From Plantibacter flavus (lineage in GTDB: Bacteria > Actinomycetota > Actinomycetes > Actinomycetales > Microbacteriaceae): a stretch of 64,000 nt of DNA. The DNA lies in the NCBI RefSeq assembly GCF_900177615.1, contig NZ_FXAP01000006.1, positions 62,001 to 126,000 on the forward strand, given 5' to 3'. This document shows positions 40,324 through 49,510 of the stretch, one piece after another. Below the pieces are notes generated by a model. It was not told the origin of the DNA and did not search any database. It saw only the letters and a program-made list of their open reading frames with translations. Within the stretch, counting starts at the first letter, position 1, and each line of letters opens with the position of its first letter. Made by a program: the position numbers and the translations under genes.

Positions 40324-41204
40324 GGCGTCAGGATGACGGAGCGCGTGAGCGAACGGGGGTGATCGGCGTCGAGGCCGCGGGCCTCAGCCAATGCGACCGC
40401 GAAGCGCTGTGCGACGACGAGCCCGGCGATGGGGTCCAGGTCGTGCTGCACGAAGGTCGCTCCGGTGGCCGCGACGTCCTCCGGCAGGCCGGCGGGCGTC
40501 GGTCCGAGGGACCAGACGAGTCGGCCGGGCTGCGCGATCGCGATAGGACCGTGGCGGTAGTCCATGGCGGGGTAGGACTCCGCCCAGAACTGTGCCGCCT
40601 CCCGCGTCTTGAGCGCGGCCTCGAAGGTGAGGCCCACGGCGTGCCCGAGTCCGATGAAGGAGACCTGGTCGGCGGCGAGGTACTCGTCGATCGGGATCTG
40701 CAGTGCCTGCTCGGCTTCGACGGCGAGTGCCTCGACGTCGTGGCCGAGCGAGCCGCGGAGGAGCGCGAGCGTCGTCGTGGCGAAGCGGGTCTGGACCACG
40801 GAACGCTCGTCGGCGAAGGGGAGGGCGATGACGTGTGCCGCCGGAACGGTCGCAGGGGAGTCGTCGACCGCGGTGACGAGGACGGTGGTGACCGAGTCGC
40901 CCACCGCCTCCAGCAGGTGCACGATCTCCGTGGTCGTGCCGGAGCGTGAGATGGCGACGATGCGGTCGTAGTCGCGGACGCCGGGGAACTCCGAGCCGGC
41001 GAACGCGTCCGTGATGCCGAGCCCCGCCTGTTCGCGCAACACGGCGTAGCTCATCGCGATGAACCAGCTGGTGCCGCACCCGACCACCGCGACCCGCTCG
41101 CCCGGCTGCGGCAGCACGGCACCGGCCTCCGGCACGAGGGCGGCGGCGGTGCGCCAGGATTCGGGCTGCGACGCCAGTTCGGCGGCGACGAAGGTCTCGG
41201 GCAT
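40320..41204 (-). CDS. SIS-domain sugar-phosphate isomerase/deaminase, AgaS-like
   Basis: 294 aa with two SIS domains. The first has VVGCGTSWFIAMSYAVLRE and AISRSGTTTEIVHLLEAV, the second VSFIGLGHAVGLTFEAALK and ESYPAMDYRHGP. This is the layout of AgaS and of the GlmS isomerase half. The glutaminase domain of GlmS is absent, so the predicted reaction is isomerisation/deamination of a hexosamine 6-phosphate. First gene of the operon; GAAAGG precedes the ATG at 41204. Divergent from the DeoR regulator. Confidence 0.82.
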   Translation of the reverse strand: MPETFVAAELASQPESWRTAAALVPEAGAVLPQPGERVAVVGCGTSWFIAMSYAVLREQAGLGITDAFAGSEFPGVRDYDRIVAISRSGTTTEIVHLLEAVGDSVTTVLVTAVDDSPATVPAAHVIALPFADERSVVQTRFATTTLALLRGSLGHDVEALAVEAEQALQIPIDEYLAADQVSFIGLGHAVGLTFEAALKTREAAQFWAESYPAMDYRHGPIAIAQPGRLVWSLGPTPAGLPEDVAATGATFVQHDLDPIAGLVVAQRFAVALAEARGLDADHPRSLTRSVILTP

Positions 41205-41379
41205 GACGTGCCTTTCACGTGAGGGGACGCGATCGCAGCATGGCGATGCGTTGCCGCAACCATACCGGATCGAATCTGATCGATACCAGTGCAAATCGTC
41301 AGAATCAATCAGACAGGCGCTGGCTGGGCGCCCATATGATGGTCACAGTACGCCCGACCCGACCGGAAAAGCAGGACAG
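41205..41379. promoter_or_regulatory. Divergent control region of agaS-like operon and deoR
   Basis: AT-richer intergenic region. ATCTGATCGAT (41273-41283) and a diverged inverted match, AATCAATCAGA (41303-41313), lie centrally and are candidate DeoR half-sites. A TATGGT -10 for the minus-strand operon is possible near 41260. No exact operator could be defined. Confidence 0.35.
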
Positions 41380-42168
41380 ATGACGCAGCAACAGCGACTC
41401 AACGCCCTGCTCGAGCTCGTGAGCGAACGCGGCAACGTGACGATCGCGGAGATCGGCGAAGCGCTCGGCATCTCCGCGGCCACTGCTCGTCGCGACCTGA
41501 CGGCGCTCGCCGAACAGCGACTCGTCACGCGGACCCATGGCGGTGCCGCCGCCCTCGGCACCGGCTACGAGCTGCCGCTGCAGTACAAGATCGCCCGACA
41601 GGCCGACGCCAAGATGGCCATCGCGAAGGCCACGGCCGCCCTGATCAACGTGGGCGACGCCGTCGGACTCAACGGCGGTACCACCACGAGTGAGGTCGCG
41701 CGAGTGATCGGGCGGAGCGAGCACCTCGTCCGCTCGGACGGCGACGCCTCGGTCACGATCGTGACGAACGCGCTCAACATCGCCTTCGAACTGTCCGTGC
41801 GCTCCCACGTGAAGATCGTCGTGACGGGTGGCGTCGCGCGCCGCCAGTCCTACGAACTCGTGGGTTCTCTTGTGGCGGGGGCGCTCGCCGAGATCGCCCT
41901 CGACGTCGCGATCCTGGGCGTCGACGGCTTGAGTGCGCAGTTCGGAGCCACCACCCTCCACGAGGGTGAGGCCTCGGTGAGCCAGGAGTTCGTCAAGGTC
42001 GCGAAGCGGGTCATCGTGGTCGCCGACAGCACCAAGATGACGAAGGCGACCTTCGCCCGCATCTGCCCGCTCGACCGCATCGACGTGCTCGTCACCGACC
42101 AGTCGGTGGATCCGACACTCGCCGACGCTCTGGCCGCGGCCGGCGTCGAGCTCATCATCGCCGCCTGA
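41380..42168 (+). CDS. DeoR/GlpR-family sugar-phosphate-sensing repressor
   Basis: 262 aa. N-terminal helix-turn-helix (RGNVTIAEIGEALGISAATA, then RRDLTALAEQRLVTRTHGG) and a C-terminal ISOCOT-fold sensor with DAVGLNGGTTTSEVAR, IVTNALNIA, LGVDGLSAQFGATT and VADSTKMTKATFARICPL. Sensors of this type bind phosphorylated sugars. The divergent position makes the agaS-ROK-pfkB-aldolase operon and possibly the ABC genes its likely targets. GCAGGA precedes the ATG. Confidence 0.88.
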   Translation: MTQQQRLNALLELVSERGNVTIAEIGEALGISAATARRDLTALAEQRLVTRTHGGAAALGTGYELPLQYKIARQADAKMAIAKATAALINVGDAVGLNGGTTTSEVARVIGRSEHLVRSDGDASVTIVTNALNIAFELSVRSHVKIVVTGGVARRQSYELVGSLVAGALAEIALDVAILGVDGLSAQFGATTLHEGEASVSQEFVKVAKRVIVVADSTKMTKATFARICPLDRIDVLVTDQSVDPTLADALAAAGVELIIAA

Positions 42169-42212
42169 GTCTCCCGCGGTCGCCGACCGGTGAGTCGCGG
42201 AGTCGCCCCCTC

Positions 42213-42435
42213 TGGTCACTGAGCCATCCCCCTCCGGTCACTGAGCCGCCCTCCTCCGGTCACTGAGCCTGTCGAAGTGCCGCACCCTCCCGCTCGTTGT
42301 CCCTCCTCTCGGCCGCTGAGCCATCCCCTCCCGTTCGCTGAGCCGCCCTCCCGGTCACTGAGCCGCCCTCCCGGTCACTGAGCCGCCGCTTTCCGGTCAC
42401 TGAGCCGCTTTCCGGTCACTGAGCCTGTCGAAGTG
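42213..42435 (+). repeat. Array of CCGGTCACTGAGCC repeats, family D
   Basis: About nine irregularly spaced copies or partial copies of CCGGTCACTGAGCC. Two are extended to the full GGTCACTGAGCCTGTCGAAGTG (around 42258 and 42414). They fill most of the 415-bp gap between deoR and the oxidoreductase. Spacing is irregular and there are no unique spacers, so this is not a CRISPR. Confidence 0.85.
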
Positions 42436-42583
42436 CGACACCGCTCCCCATGTTTCCGTGCGGTAAAACCTCTCCACATCGGCCGCCCCGCACTTGCGTC
42501 AGCCCTGTGATCGCCTATTGTCATTTCATGATCGTTTTGGCATCATATGAATCAACTTCACGCAAGGAAGCGGATGTGATCGA

Positions 42584-43816
42584 GTGAGCACTGCACCAGC
42601 CACCACCCCAGAAGGCCTCCGGGTCGCCGTCATCGGCACCGGCCAGCGCGCCTACATCGCCGAACACGTCGCCACGAGCCCCACGTCCGCATCGGTCGTC
42701 GCAGCGGTCGACACCACCGAGATCGGTCGGGGTCGGGCACGGCAGCTGTTCGGCGACGACATCGCGGTCTTCGACTCCCACGAGGCGCTCATCGCGCAGG
42801 GCGGTGTCGACGCGGCGATCGTCACGACGCCCGACTGGACCCACAAGGAGATCGCGGTCGACCTGCTGCGTGCCGGCATCGCCGTCTACCTCGAGAAGCC
42901 GCTCGCGATCACGCTCGACGACGCCGACGCGGTCCTCCAGGCCGCCTACGAGTCGCGGACGCCGCTCTACGTCGGGCACAACTTCCGACATGCGGCCGTC
43001 GTCCGGCTCATGCACGAGGTCATCGAGCGCGGCGAGATCGGCGCGGTCAAGTCCGTCTGGGTGCGTCACTTCGTCGGCAACGGCGGCGACTACTACTTCA
43101 AGGACTGGCACGCCGACCGCTCGCGCGTGAACACCCTGCTCCTGCAGAAGGCGAGCCACGACATCGACGTCGTCCACTTCCTCGCCGGCGCGTATACGCA
43201 GCGCGTCGTCGCGATGGGCGACCTCGCGGTCTACGGCGACATCGACGATCACGAGGATCGCAGCGGTCAGACCATGGCCGACTGGTTCTCGTACGACAAC
43301 TGGCCGCCCGAAGCGCAGCGCGGCTTGAACCCCGTGGTCGACGTCGAGGACGTCTCGATGATGCTCATGACCCTCGAGCACGGGATCACCGCCAGCTACG
43401 AGCAGTGCCACTTCACCCCCGACTACTGGCGGAACTACACCGTCATCGGGACGCACGGCCGGCTCGAGAACATCGGCGACACCGCCGGTGGCACCGTCAA
43501 GGTCTGGAACCGTCGTCGCACCTGGAGCACGGAGGGCGACGTCGAGTACCCGATCGCGGGCGTCGAGGAGGGCCATGCCGACGCCGATCTCGACACGATG
43601 AACGAGTTCCTCGCCTTCGTCGCCGACGGCACCCCGACCACGCTGTCGCCGGTCGCCGCGCGCCAGGCCGTCGCCGCCGGTGCCCTCGCCGCCCACTCCC
43701 TCCGCAACGGTTCGATCCCGCTCGACGTCCCGCCGCTCGACCCCGCACTCGTCGAGTACTTCTCCTCCCTCACCGCCAGCACCGCACCGCACTCCCTCGA
43801 CGCCGCCACCCGGTAG
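42584..43816 (+). CDS. Gfo/Idh/MocA-family oxidoreductase
   Basis: 410-aa NAD(P)-dependent sugar oxidoreductase. Rossmann start VAVIGTGQRAYIAEHVA, then the family EKP motif in YLEKPLAITLDDAD and LQKASHDIDVVHFLAGA with the catalytic-site His region. It probably oxidises or epimerises the sugar delivered by the following ABC importer. The GTG start at 42584 is somewhat uncertain: AAGGAAG is 13 nt upstream. First gene of a four-gene operon. Confidence 0.85.
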   Translation: MSTAPATTPEGLRVAVIGTGQRAYIAEHVATSPTSASVVAAVDTTEIGRGRARQLFGDDIAVFDSHEALIAQGGVDAAIVTTPDWTHKEIAVDLLRAGIAVYLEKPLAITLDDADAVLQAAYESRTPLYVGHNFRHAAVVRLMHEVIERGEIGAVKSVWVRHFVGNGGDYYFKDWHADRSRVNTLLLQKASHDIDVVHFLAGAYTQRVVAMGDLAVYGDIDDHEDRSGQTMADWFSYDNWPPEAQRGLNPVVDVEDVSMMLMTLEHGITASYEQCHFTPDYWRNYTVIGTHGRLENIGDTAGGTVKVWNRRRTWSTEGDVEYPIAGVEEGHADADLDTMNEFLAFVADGTPTTLSPVAARQAVAAGALAAHSLRNGSIPLDVPPLDPALVEYFSSLTASTAPHSLDAATR

Positions 43817-43839
43817 CGCACCTCGAAAGGACTCCAGTC

Positions 43840-45174
43840 ATGCCTTCGCCGTTCCTGAACCGCAACGCCGCACCCGGTGGTCGCAACCGCCGCCGTGCCG
43901 TCCTCAGTGGCATCGGCCTCCTCGCCGCCGCCGCGCTCACCGCCGGCTGCAGCACCGGTGGCGGGGGCGCCACCGGTGGCGAGTACGCCGCCGCCCCGAA
44001 GGACCTCAAGGCCGAGATCACCTACGGCGTCTGGGACCAGGCCCAGGTCGAGGCGATCGACGCCAACATCGAGGCCTTCAACAAGGTCTACCCCGACATC
44101 ACCGTCAACGTGAACGTCACGCCCTGGGCCTCGTACTGGTCGAAGCTCCAGACGCAGGCCTCGAGCGACACCCTGCCCGACCTCTTCTGGTTGAACGGGC
44201 CGAACTTCCAGGTCTACGCGGCGAACGGCAAGATCGAGCCGATCACCGGCGCCGTGAAGGCTGGCGACATCGACCCGAAGAACTACCCCGAGGCACTGAA
44301 CGAGCTGTACTCGCTCGACGACACCCAGTACGGCGTGCCGAAGGACTTCGACACCGTCGGCGTCTGGGTCAACACGGCGCTCTTCGAGCAGGCCGGCGTC
44401 GCGCTGCCCGCCGACGACTGGACCTGGGACGACTTCGACACCGCCGCACAGACGATCTCGACGAACCTCAAAGACCAGGGTGTCTACGGTGCCGCCGGCG
44501 GCATGGACGGCCAGACCACCTACTACAACACGATCCTGCAGGCCGGCGGCGAGGTCATCAACGCCGACCAGACCGAGTCCGAGTACGACAGCCCCGAGGC
44601 CCAGGAAGGGCTCCAGTTCTGGACCGACCTCATCGCGAACGGCTCCTCGCCCAGCATCCAACAGCTGACGGACACGCCGGCCGACCAGTGGTTCACCTCG
44701 GGCAAGGTCGCCATGTACTGGGGCGGCAGCTGGCTGCGACCCCTCGTCGGTGAGTCGGACGTCGCCGCCACCACGCAGGCCTTCCCGCTGCCCACCGGCA
44801 AGGAGCAGGCGACGGTCATCCACGGCGTCTCGAACGTCGTCGCGGCGGCGAGCAAGAACAAGCAGGCCGCGCAGGCACTGCAGGTGTTCCTGGCGAGCGA
44901 GGAGGCCCAGCAGCAGCAGGGCGACCTCGGTGCCGTCATCCCCGCCTTCACGGGCACGCAGCAGTCCTTCGTCGACTCCTACCCGACGATGAACCTGCAG
45001 GTCTTCCTCGACGCCCTCGACTACGCCAAGCCGCTGCCGGTGTCGGAGAACACCGCTGCGTGGAACGCGCTCGAGGTCGAGCTCCTGCCCGACGCGTTCA
45101 GCGGCGACAAGCCCGTCTCCGACGTGGCGAAGGACATCGCCGAGCAGATGAACGCCGCGCTGGCCAAGAAGTGA
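43840..45174 (+). CDS. CUT1 sugar ABC transporter solute-binding lipoprotein
   Basis: 444-aa extracellular receptor of the family 1 (maltose/multiple sugar) type. Arg-rich n-region, hydrophobic h-region and lipobox LTAGC (~residue 29-33). FWLNGPNFQVYAANGKIEPI and DFDTVGVWVNTALFEQAGV are typical of the family. GAAAGGA precedes the ATG. It overlaps the first permease by GTGA. The sugar is not identifiable; monosaccharide, disaccharide and amino-sugar ligands all occur in this family. Confidence 0.9.
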   Translation: MPSPFLNRNAAPGGRNRRRAVLSGIGLLAAAALTAGCSTGGGGATGGEYAAAPKDLKAEITYGVWDQAQVEAIDANIEAFNKVYPDITVNVNVTPWASYWSKLQTQASSDTLPDLFWLNGPNFQVYAANGKIEPITGAVKAGDIDPKNYPEALNELYSLDDTQYGVPKDFDTVGVWVNTALFEQAGVALPADDWTWDDFDTAAQTISTNLKDQGVYGAAGGMDGQTTYYNTILQAGGEVINADQTESEYDSPEAQEGLQFWTDLIANGSSPSIQQLTDTPADQWFTSGKVAMYWGGSWLRPLVGESDVAATTQAFPLPTGKEQATVIHGVSNVVAAASKNKQAAQALQVFLASEEAQQQQGDLGAVIPAFTGTQQSFVDSYPTMNLQVFLDALDYAKPLPVSENTAAWNALEVELLPDAFSGDKPVSDVAKDIAEQMNAALAKK

Positions 45175-46115
45175 CCGGTCAGACCGTGCTGCGCACCCCG
45201 TCGGCGCCGCTCTCCTCACGGAGAGTGGCCCGGCGGGGTGCCGCCCGCGGCGACGGTGCCTGGCCGTGGGTCTTCGTCCTCCCGCTCCTCACCGGCATCG
45301 GCGTCTTCTTCATCTGGCCGATGATCCAGACCGCCTACTACTCGTTCACCGAGTGGGGCGTCTTCGGCGGAACCACCTTCACGGGCGTCGAGAACTACGT
45401 CCGGCTGTTCGCCGACGGGCGGCTCTACGCCTCCCTCGGCAACACGCTGATCTACACGGCGGTCGTGCTCCTCGGCATCCCGATCGCCGTCTACCTCGCG
45501 AGCCTGTTGAACCTCCCCGGCCTTCGGTTCGCGAGCTTCTACCGGGTGCTCTTCTTCCTGCCGTACGTCGCGATGCCGACCGCCGTGGCCATCGTCTGGC
45601 GCATCATCTTCAACGGCGACTTCGGCATCCTCAACTACACGCTGTCGCTCGTCGGTGTCGACGGCCCCTACTGGATCAGCACGCCGGGCACCGCGATGTT
45701 CGCCGTGGCGATCGTCGGCCTCTGGTCGTCGCTCGGCTTCTCGATGATCATCCTGGCGTCCGGGCTCAAGAACATCGCACCGGAGCTGTACGAGGCGGCC
45801 GAGCTCGACGGCGCCACCCGGTGGCGGCAGTTCCGCTCGATCACGGTGCCGCTGCTCACCCCGAGCATCTTCTTCGTCACGATCATCACGGTCATCTCGA
45901 GCTTCCAACTCTTCGACCTGCTGTACGCGATCCTCGGCAGCACCAACCCGGTGCTCCCGAAGAGCATGTCGCTCGTCTACTTCTTCTACGACCAGGGCTT
46001 CGTCCAGAACGACAAGGGGTACGCGGCGGCGATCGCGATCGTGATCTTCCTGATCATCGGACTCGTGACGCTCCTCCAGTTCCGGCTCCAGAAACGATGG
46101 GTCAACAATGACTGA
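45171..46115 (+). CDS. CUT1 sugar ABC permease 1 (MalF type)
   Basis: 314-aa inner-membrane permease with six predicted TM helices. The EAA loop contacting the ATPase is visible as ELYEAAELDGATRWRQFRSI. The GTG start overlaps the receptor stop. The first ~25 residues are basic and cytoplasmic. It overlaps the second permease by 8 nt. Confidence 0.9.
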   Translation: MTGQTVLRTPSAPLSSRRVARRGAARGDGAWPWVFVLPLLTGIGVFFIWPMIQTAYYSFTEWGVFGGTTFTGVENYVRLFADGRLYASLGNTLIYTAVVLLGIPIAVYLASLLNLPGLRFASFYRVLFFLPYVAMPTAVAIVWRIIFNGDFGILNYTLSLVGVDGPYWISTPGTAMFAVAIVGLWSSLGFSMIILASGLKNIAPELYEAAELDGATRWRQFRSITVPLLTPSIFFVTIITVISSFQLFDLLYAILGSTNPVLPKSMSLVYFFYDQGFVQNDKGYAAAIAIVIFLIIGLVTLLQFRLQKRWVNND

Positions 46116-47037
46116 GCAACTCACGGCCACAGCACCGCTCACCACCCGTGCCGTCACCGTTCCGGGTTCGGGTCGTCCGTCCGCCGCGTCCGCGCGACGC
46201 CGCGATGCCGGTCGGCCCGGCCAGCGGCGCGGGTCGCACGTCGTCGCCCACATCGTGCTCGGCGTCGGTGGGCTCATCATGGCGTTCCCGTTCATCTGGC
46301 AGATCATCATGTCGCTGTCGACGAACGCGGAGGTGCAGAGCGTGGTCCCCACGTTCTGGCCGGCCGAACTGCAGTGGCAGAACTACGCCGCGGTGTTCGA
46401 GCGCCTCCCGTTCCTCGACCAGCTGCGCACGTCGATCGTCATCACCGTGATCAGGACCCTCGCGCAGATCGTCCTCTGCACCATGGCGGGGTACGCGTTC
46501 GCGCGGATGCGGTTCCGCGGACGCGCGGTGCTGCTCGCCGTGACGCTGTCGATCCTCATGGTGCCGTCGCAGGCGTACCTCATCTCGCAGTACCAGATCG
46601 TGCAGGGCTTCGGCTGGCTGAACACCACGCTCGGCATCGTCGCACCCGGCCTGTTCAGCGCGTTCGGCACCTTCCTCATGCGGACGGCGTTCCTGAACCT
46701 GCCGACCGAGCTCGAGGAGGCGGCGCGGATCGACGGCGCCGGGCCGTTCCAGATCTTCTGGAAGATCATGCTGCCGCTCGCGAGGCCCAGCATCAGCGTC
46801 CTCGCGATCACGACCGTGCTGTGGTCGTGGAACGAACTGCTCTGGCCGCTCGTGGTGTCCACGTACGCCAACTCGATGCCGCTCGCCGCCGGTCTCGCGA
46901 CACTGTCGAGCGACAAGACGACCGACTACCCGGTGATGATGGCCGCGTCGATCCTCGCAATGGCACCGGTACTCATCCTGTTCATCGTGCTCCAGCGCCG
47001 GGTGATCGACGGGCTGGCGTTCTCCGGGCTGAAGTAG
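46108..47037 (+). CDS. CUT1 sugar ABC permease 2 (MalG type)
   Basis: 309-aa partner permease. EAA loop ELEEAARIDGAGPFQIFWKI, six TM helices, and a basic N-terminal extension of ~40 residues. Last gene of the operon. No ATPase gene follows: actinobacterial CUT1 importers commonly share an MsiK-type ATPase encoded elsewhere. Confidence 0.91.
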   Translation: MTEQLTATAPLTTRAVTVPGSGRPSAASARRRDAGRPGQRRGSHVVAHIVLGVGGLIMAFPFIWQIIMSLSTNAEVQSVVPTFWPAELQWQNYAAVFERLPFLDQLRTSIVITVIRTLAQIVLCTMAGYAFARMRFRGRAVLLAVTLSILMVPSQAYLISQYQIVQGFGWLNTTLGIVAPGLFSAFGTFLMRTAFLNLPTELEEAARIDGAGPFQIFWKIMLPLARPSISVLAITTVLWSWNELLWPLVVSTYANSMPLAAGLATLSSDKTTDYPVMMAASILAMAPVLILFIVLQRRVIDGLAFSGLK

Positions 47038-47048
47038 CACTTCGCCCC

Positions 47049-47116
47049 GGTCCCTGAGCTTGTCGAAGGGTGGTTCCTGAGCTTGTCGAAGGGCGGTCCC
47101 TGAGCTTGTCGAAGGG
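47049..47116 (+). repeat. Three tandem CCTGAGCTTGTCGAAGGG repeats, family D
   Basis: Three consecutive ~24-bp units of GGTCCCTGAGCTTGTCGAAGGG (the second starts GGTTCCTG) just after the permease stop and before the convergent DszC-like gene. Confidence 0.88.
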
Positions 47117-47132
47117 CGTGGCTGGCGGGGCG

Positions 47133-48332
47133 TCACGCCTCGCCGGTGCTCCACCAGGAGGCGATCGGCGTCCCGTTCACGACGTGGTCGCCGATCGCCC
47201 TGGCCTTGAAGCGGGACGGGTTGTGCGAGGCGATCGTGCGGGCGTTCCGCCAGTGCCGGTCGAGCGCCCGGTGCGTCTCGACGGCGCTCGCACCGCCGAC
47301 GTCGAACAGGGCGGTCGCGGCGTCGAGCACGGCGGGCAGGATCACCAGCTGCGCGCGCGCCGTCGCGAGTTCGACGGCGGCGATCCGTTCCTGGACGAGA
47401 TCCGGGCCGGCACCGAGGATCGCCGCGCTCGAACGCTCCAGCGCGGTCGTCGCGGCGGCCAGTGCGGCGTCGGCGGCGAACGACTTCGCCGACAGCTCAC
47501 CGACGACTTCCTGCACGATCGGGTCGGCCTGGGCGGTCGACGCCGCACCGTGGCTGTACGTCCTGGTCCGCGTGCGGACGAACGCACCGGCGTCGTCGAC
47601 GATGGCGCGGCCGATGCCCGTCACCGCCGCCAGCAGGACCAACTGCACGAACGCTCCGCCGTGCGAGAGGCGCTCCGGCTCGCGCCGGGTCACCGCCGAT
47701 GCGTCGACGGCGACTTCCGTGAAGACGGTGGTGCCGCTGCCCGTCAGTCGTTGTCCGAACCCGGTCCAATCGTCGATCCGATCGACACCTGCGGCGTCCG
47801 TCTCCACGAGCGCCGAGACGAACTCGCCGTCCTGTTCGGCGGCGACCCCGACGAGGTCGGCGAACAGGGTGCCCGTGCTGTAGAACTTGGTGCCGTTCAG
47901 TCGGAGACCGCCCGGCGTCTCGGTGAGCCGGGTGGCGAGCGAGCCCACCTTCGCGGTCGACCGCTCGTGGCTCGCGTTGCCGACGATGGCTCCGTCGGCC
48001 AGCCGGGCCAGGCGTGCCTCGCGGTCCGCGGACGCCGGCGCGTGCAGAGTGCGGTCGATGTAGGAGAAGTGGGAGCGGAACAGCTGCGCGAGGTTCGGGT
48101 CGCGTCTGGCCAGCTCGGCGAGCAGCTCGAACAGCTCGCCGTGCGTGGCCTCCTCGCCGCCATACCGTCGCGGCAGCGTCACGCGGGTGAAGCCCACTTC
48201 ACGCAGCGCCTCCACCTCGGCATACGGCAGCCGGCGCTCGCGCTCCCGTTCGACGGTGTCCCGCCCGAGCTCGTCGAAGAGCGACGCGAAGCGCTGCACC
48301 AGGTCCCGGTCGATCGTCGCCGTCTCGCTCAT
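47133..48332 (-). CDS. DszC-like flavin monooxygenase (acyl-CoA dehydrogenase fold), paralogue 2
   Basis: 399 aa, acyl-CoA-dehydrogenase fold but monooxygenase-type: the relatives DszC/SfnB use FMNH2 and O2 on organosulphur compounds. Features: KFYSTGTLFADLVGVAA and DDWTGFGQRLTGSGTTVF in the beta domain, and ALDRHWRNARTIASHNPSRF at the C-terminal flavin/substrate site. It is the last gene of the metQNI operon, ATGA overlap with paralogue 1. The flavin reductase partner is not in this operon. The substrate is inferred to be a methionine-like sulphur compound. Confidence 0.82.
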   Translation of the reverse strand: MSETATIDRDLVQRFASLFDELGRDTVERERERRLPYAEVEALREVGFTRVTLPRRYGGEEATHGELFELLAELARRDPNLAQLFRSHFSYIDRTLHAPASADREARLARLADGAIVGNASHERSTAKVGSLATRLTETPGGLRLNGTKFYSTGTLFADLVGVAAEQDGEFVSALVETDAAGVDRIDDWTGFGQRLTGSGTTVFTEVAVDASAVTRREPERLSHGGAFVQLVLLAAVTGIGRAIVDDAGAFVRTRTRTYSHGAASTAQADPIVQEVVGELSAKSFAADAALAAATTALERSSAAILGAGPDLVQERIAAVELATARAQLVILPAVLDAATALFDVGGASAVETHRALDRHWRNARTIASHNPSRFKARAIGDHVVNGTPIASWWSTGEA

Positions 48333-49510
48333 GCCTGCTCTCCATCCGCCGGAACGGGCTCGGTCTCGGGCCGCGCCCCCGGAGCCTGCCACTCGGGCAG
48401 GGTGCCGTTGAGTTCGAACTGCCCGAGTGCCGCCGAACGCTGCACGGCGGGATTGTGGGAGGCGATCGTCCGGACGTTCCGCCAGTGCCGGTCCAGCGCG
48501 GTCGATCGGCCGACGGCGGAGGCACCACCGACCTCGAACAGGCGACTGAGCGCATCGAGGACGAGCGGGAGGACGACCTGCTGGACGCGGAAGACCTCCA
48601 GGAGGGCCGAACGCGCGGCGTCGGGATCGGTGGCCGACCCGTCCAGGGTCCGAGCAGACGCGAGGACGAGCGCGCGGGCGGTGTGCACGACGCTGCTCAG
48701 CTGGCCCACGATCGACTGCACGAGCGGATCCTCTCGTGGCAGGTGCTCGCCCGCGTGGCCGACGGTCCGTCGCCTGGCCCGCACGTAGTCGACGGTGTCC
48801 TCGAGGGCACGTTGCGTGATGCCCGCCACCACACCGAGCAGGATGAGCTGTTGGAGGGCGCCCGTCCGGTGCCACCCCGCCGCGTCGCCGCTGTGGACGA
48901 CGAGGTCGCGCGGGTCCACCGGCACGCGGTCGAAGGTGGTCGTCCCGCTTCCGGTCAACGGTTGTCCGAAGCCGTCCCAGTCGTCCACCGAGCGGGTGCC
49001 TGGATCGTGCGCGGAGACGGTCACCGCGACGCGGTCGGTCCCGTCCAGTGCGGACAGGTGGATCCAGTCGGCGTAGATGCTGCCGGTCGTGTAGTACTTC
49101 GTGCCGGTCACCGCGAGGAGCTCGCCGTCCCGGTCGACGACGGTCTCGAGGTGCGCGGTCGCGTGCCGCTCCGACTGCGCGTTCCCGACGAGGTCGCCGG
49201 CGCTCAGCCGTGCGAACCAGTGCTCCCGATAGGCGGCGTCGGGCGAGGCGAGCAGCGCCTCGGCGAACAGGATGTGCCCGCGCCAGACGTGCCCGAGGCT
49301 CGAGTCCGCCGCCGAGAGCGCGATGAGCCGCGCGAACAGCTGCTCGAGGGTGAGCCCGCCGCCACCGGACGCGACGGGCACTCTGGCTGCGGCGAAACCC
49401 AGGTGCTTCAGCTCGGCGACCTCGTCGAACAGGAGCCGCCGGTCGGCCTCGCGCGACACGGCGCCACCGCGGATGGAGGAGAGGAACGAGTCGAAGTCGT
49501 CGGCGCTCAT
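48329..49510 (-). CDS. DszC-like flavin monooxygenase, paralogue 1
   Basis: 393 aa, same family as its downstream neighbour: TKYYTTGSIYADWIHLSALD, DDWDGFGQPLTGSGTTTFD, and ALDRHWRNVRTIASHNPAVQ. It overlaps metI (ATGA) and the next paralogue (ATGA), so transporter and both enzymes are translated as one coupled unit. Adjacent paralogues may act on successive oxidation states, or form a heteromer. Confidence 0.82.
   Translation of the reverse strand: MSADDFDSFLSSIRGGAVSREADRRLLFDEVAELKHLGFAAARVPVASGGGGLTLEQLFARLIALSAADSSLGHVWRGHILFAEALLASPDAAYREHWFARLSAGDLVGNAQSERHATAHLETVVDRDGELLAVTGTKYYTTGSIYADWIHLSALDGTDRVAVTVSAHDPGTRSVDDWDGFGQPLTGSGTTTFDRVPVDPRDLVVHSGDAAGWHRTGALQQLILLGVVAGITQRALEDTVDYVRARRRTVGHAGEHLPREDPLVQSIVGQLSSVVHTARALVLASARTLDGSATDPDAARSALLEVFRVQQVVLPLVLDALSRLFEVGGASAVGRSTALDRHWRNVRTIASHNPAVQRSAALGQFELNGTLPEWQAPGARPETEPVPADGEQA

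Noticed and set aside
42213-42435. Repeat array as a CRISPR
   Set aside because: Repeat units are short and partial, spacing is irregular, no unique spacers of constant length, and no cas genes.
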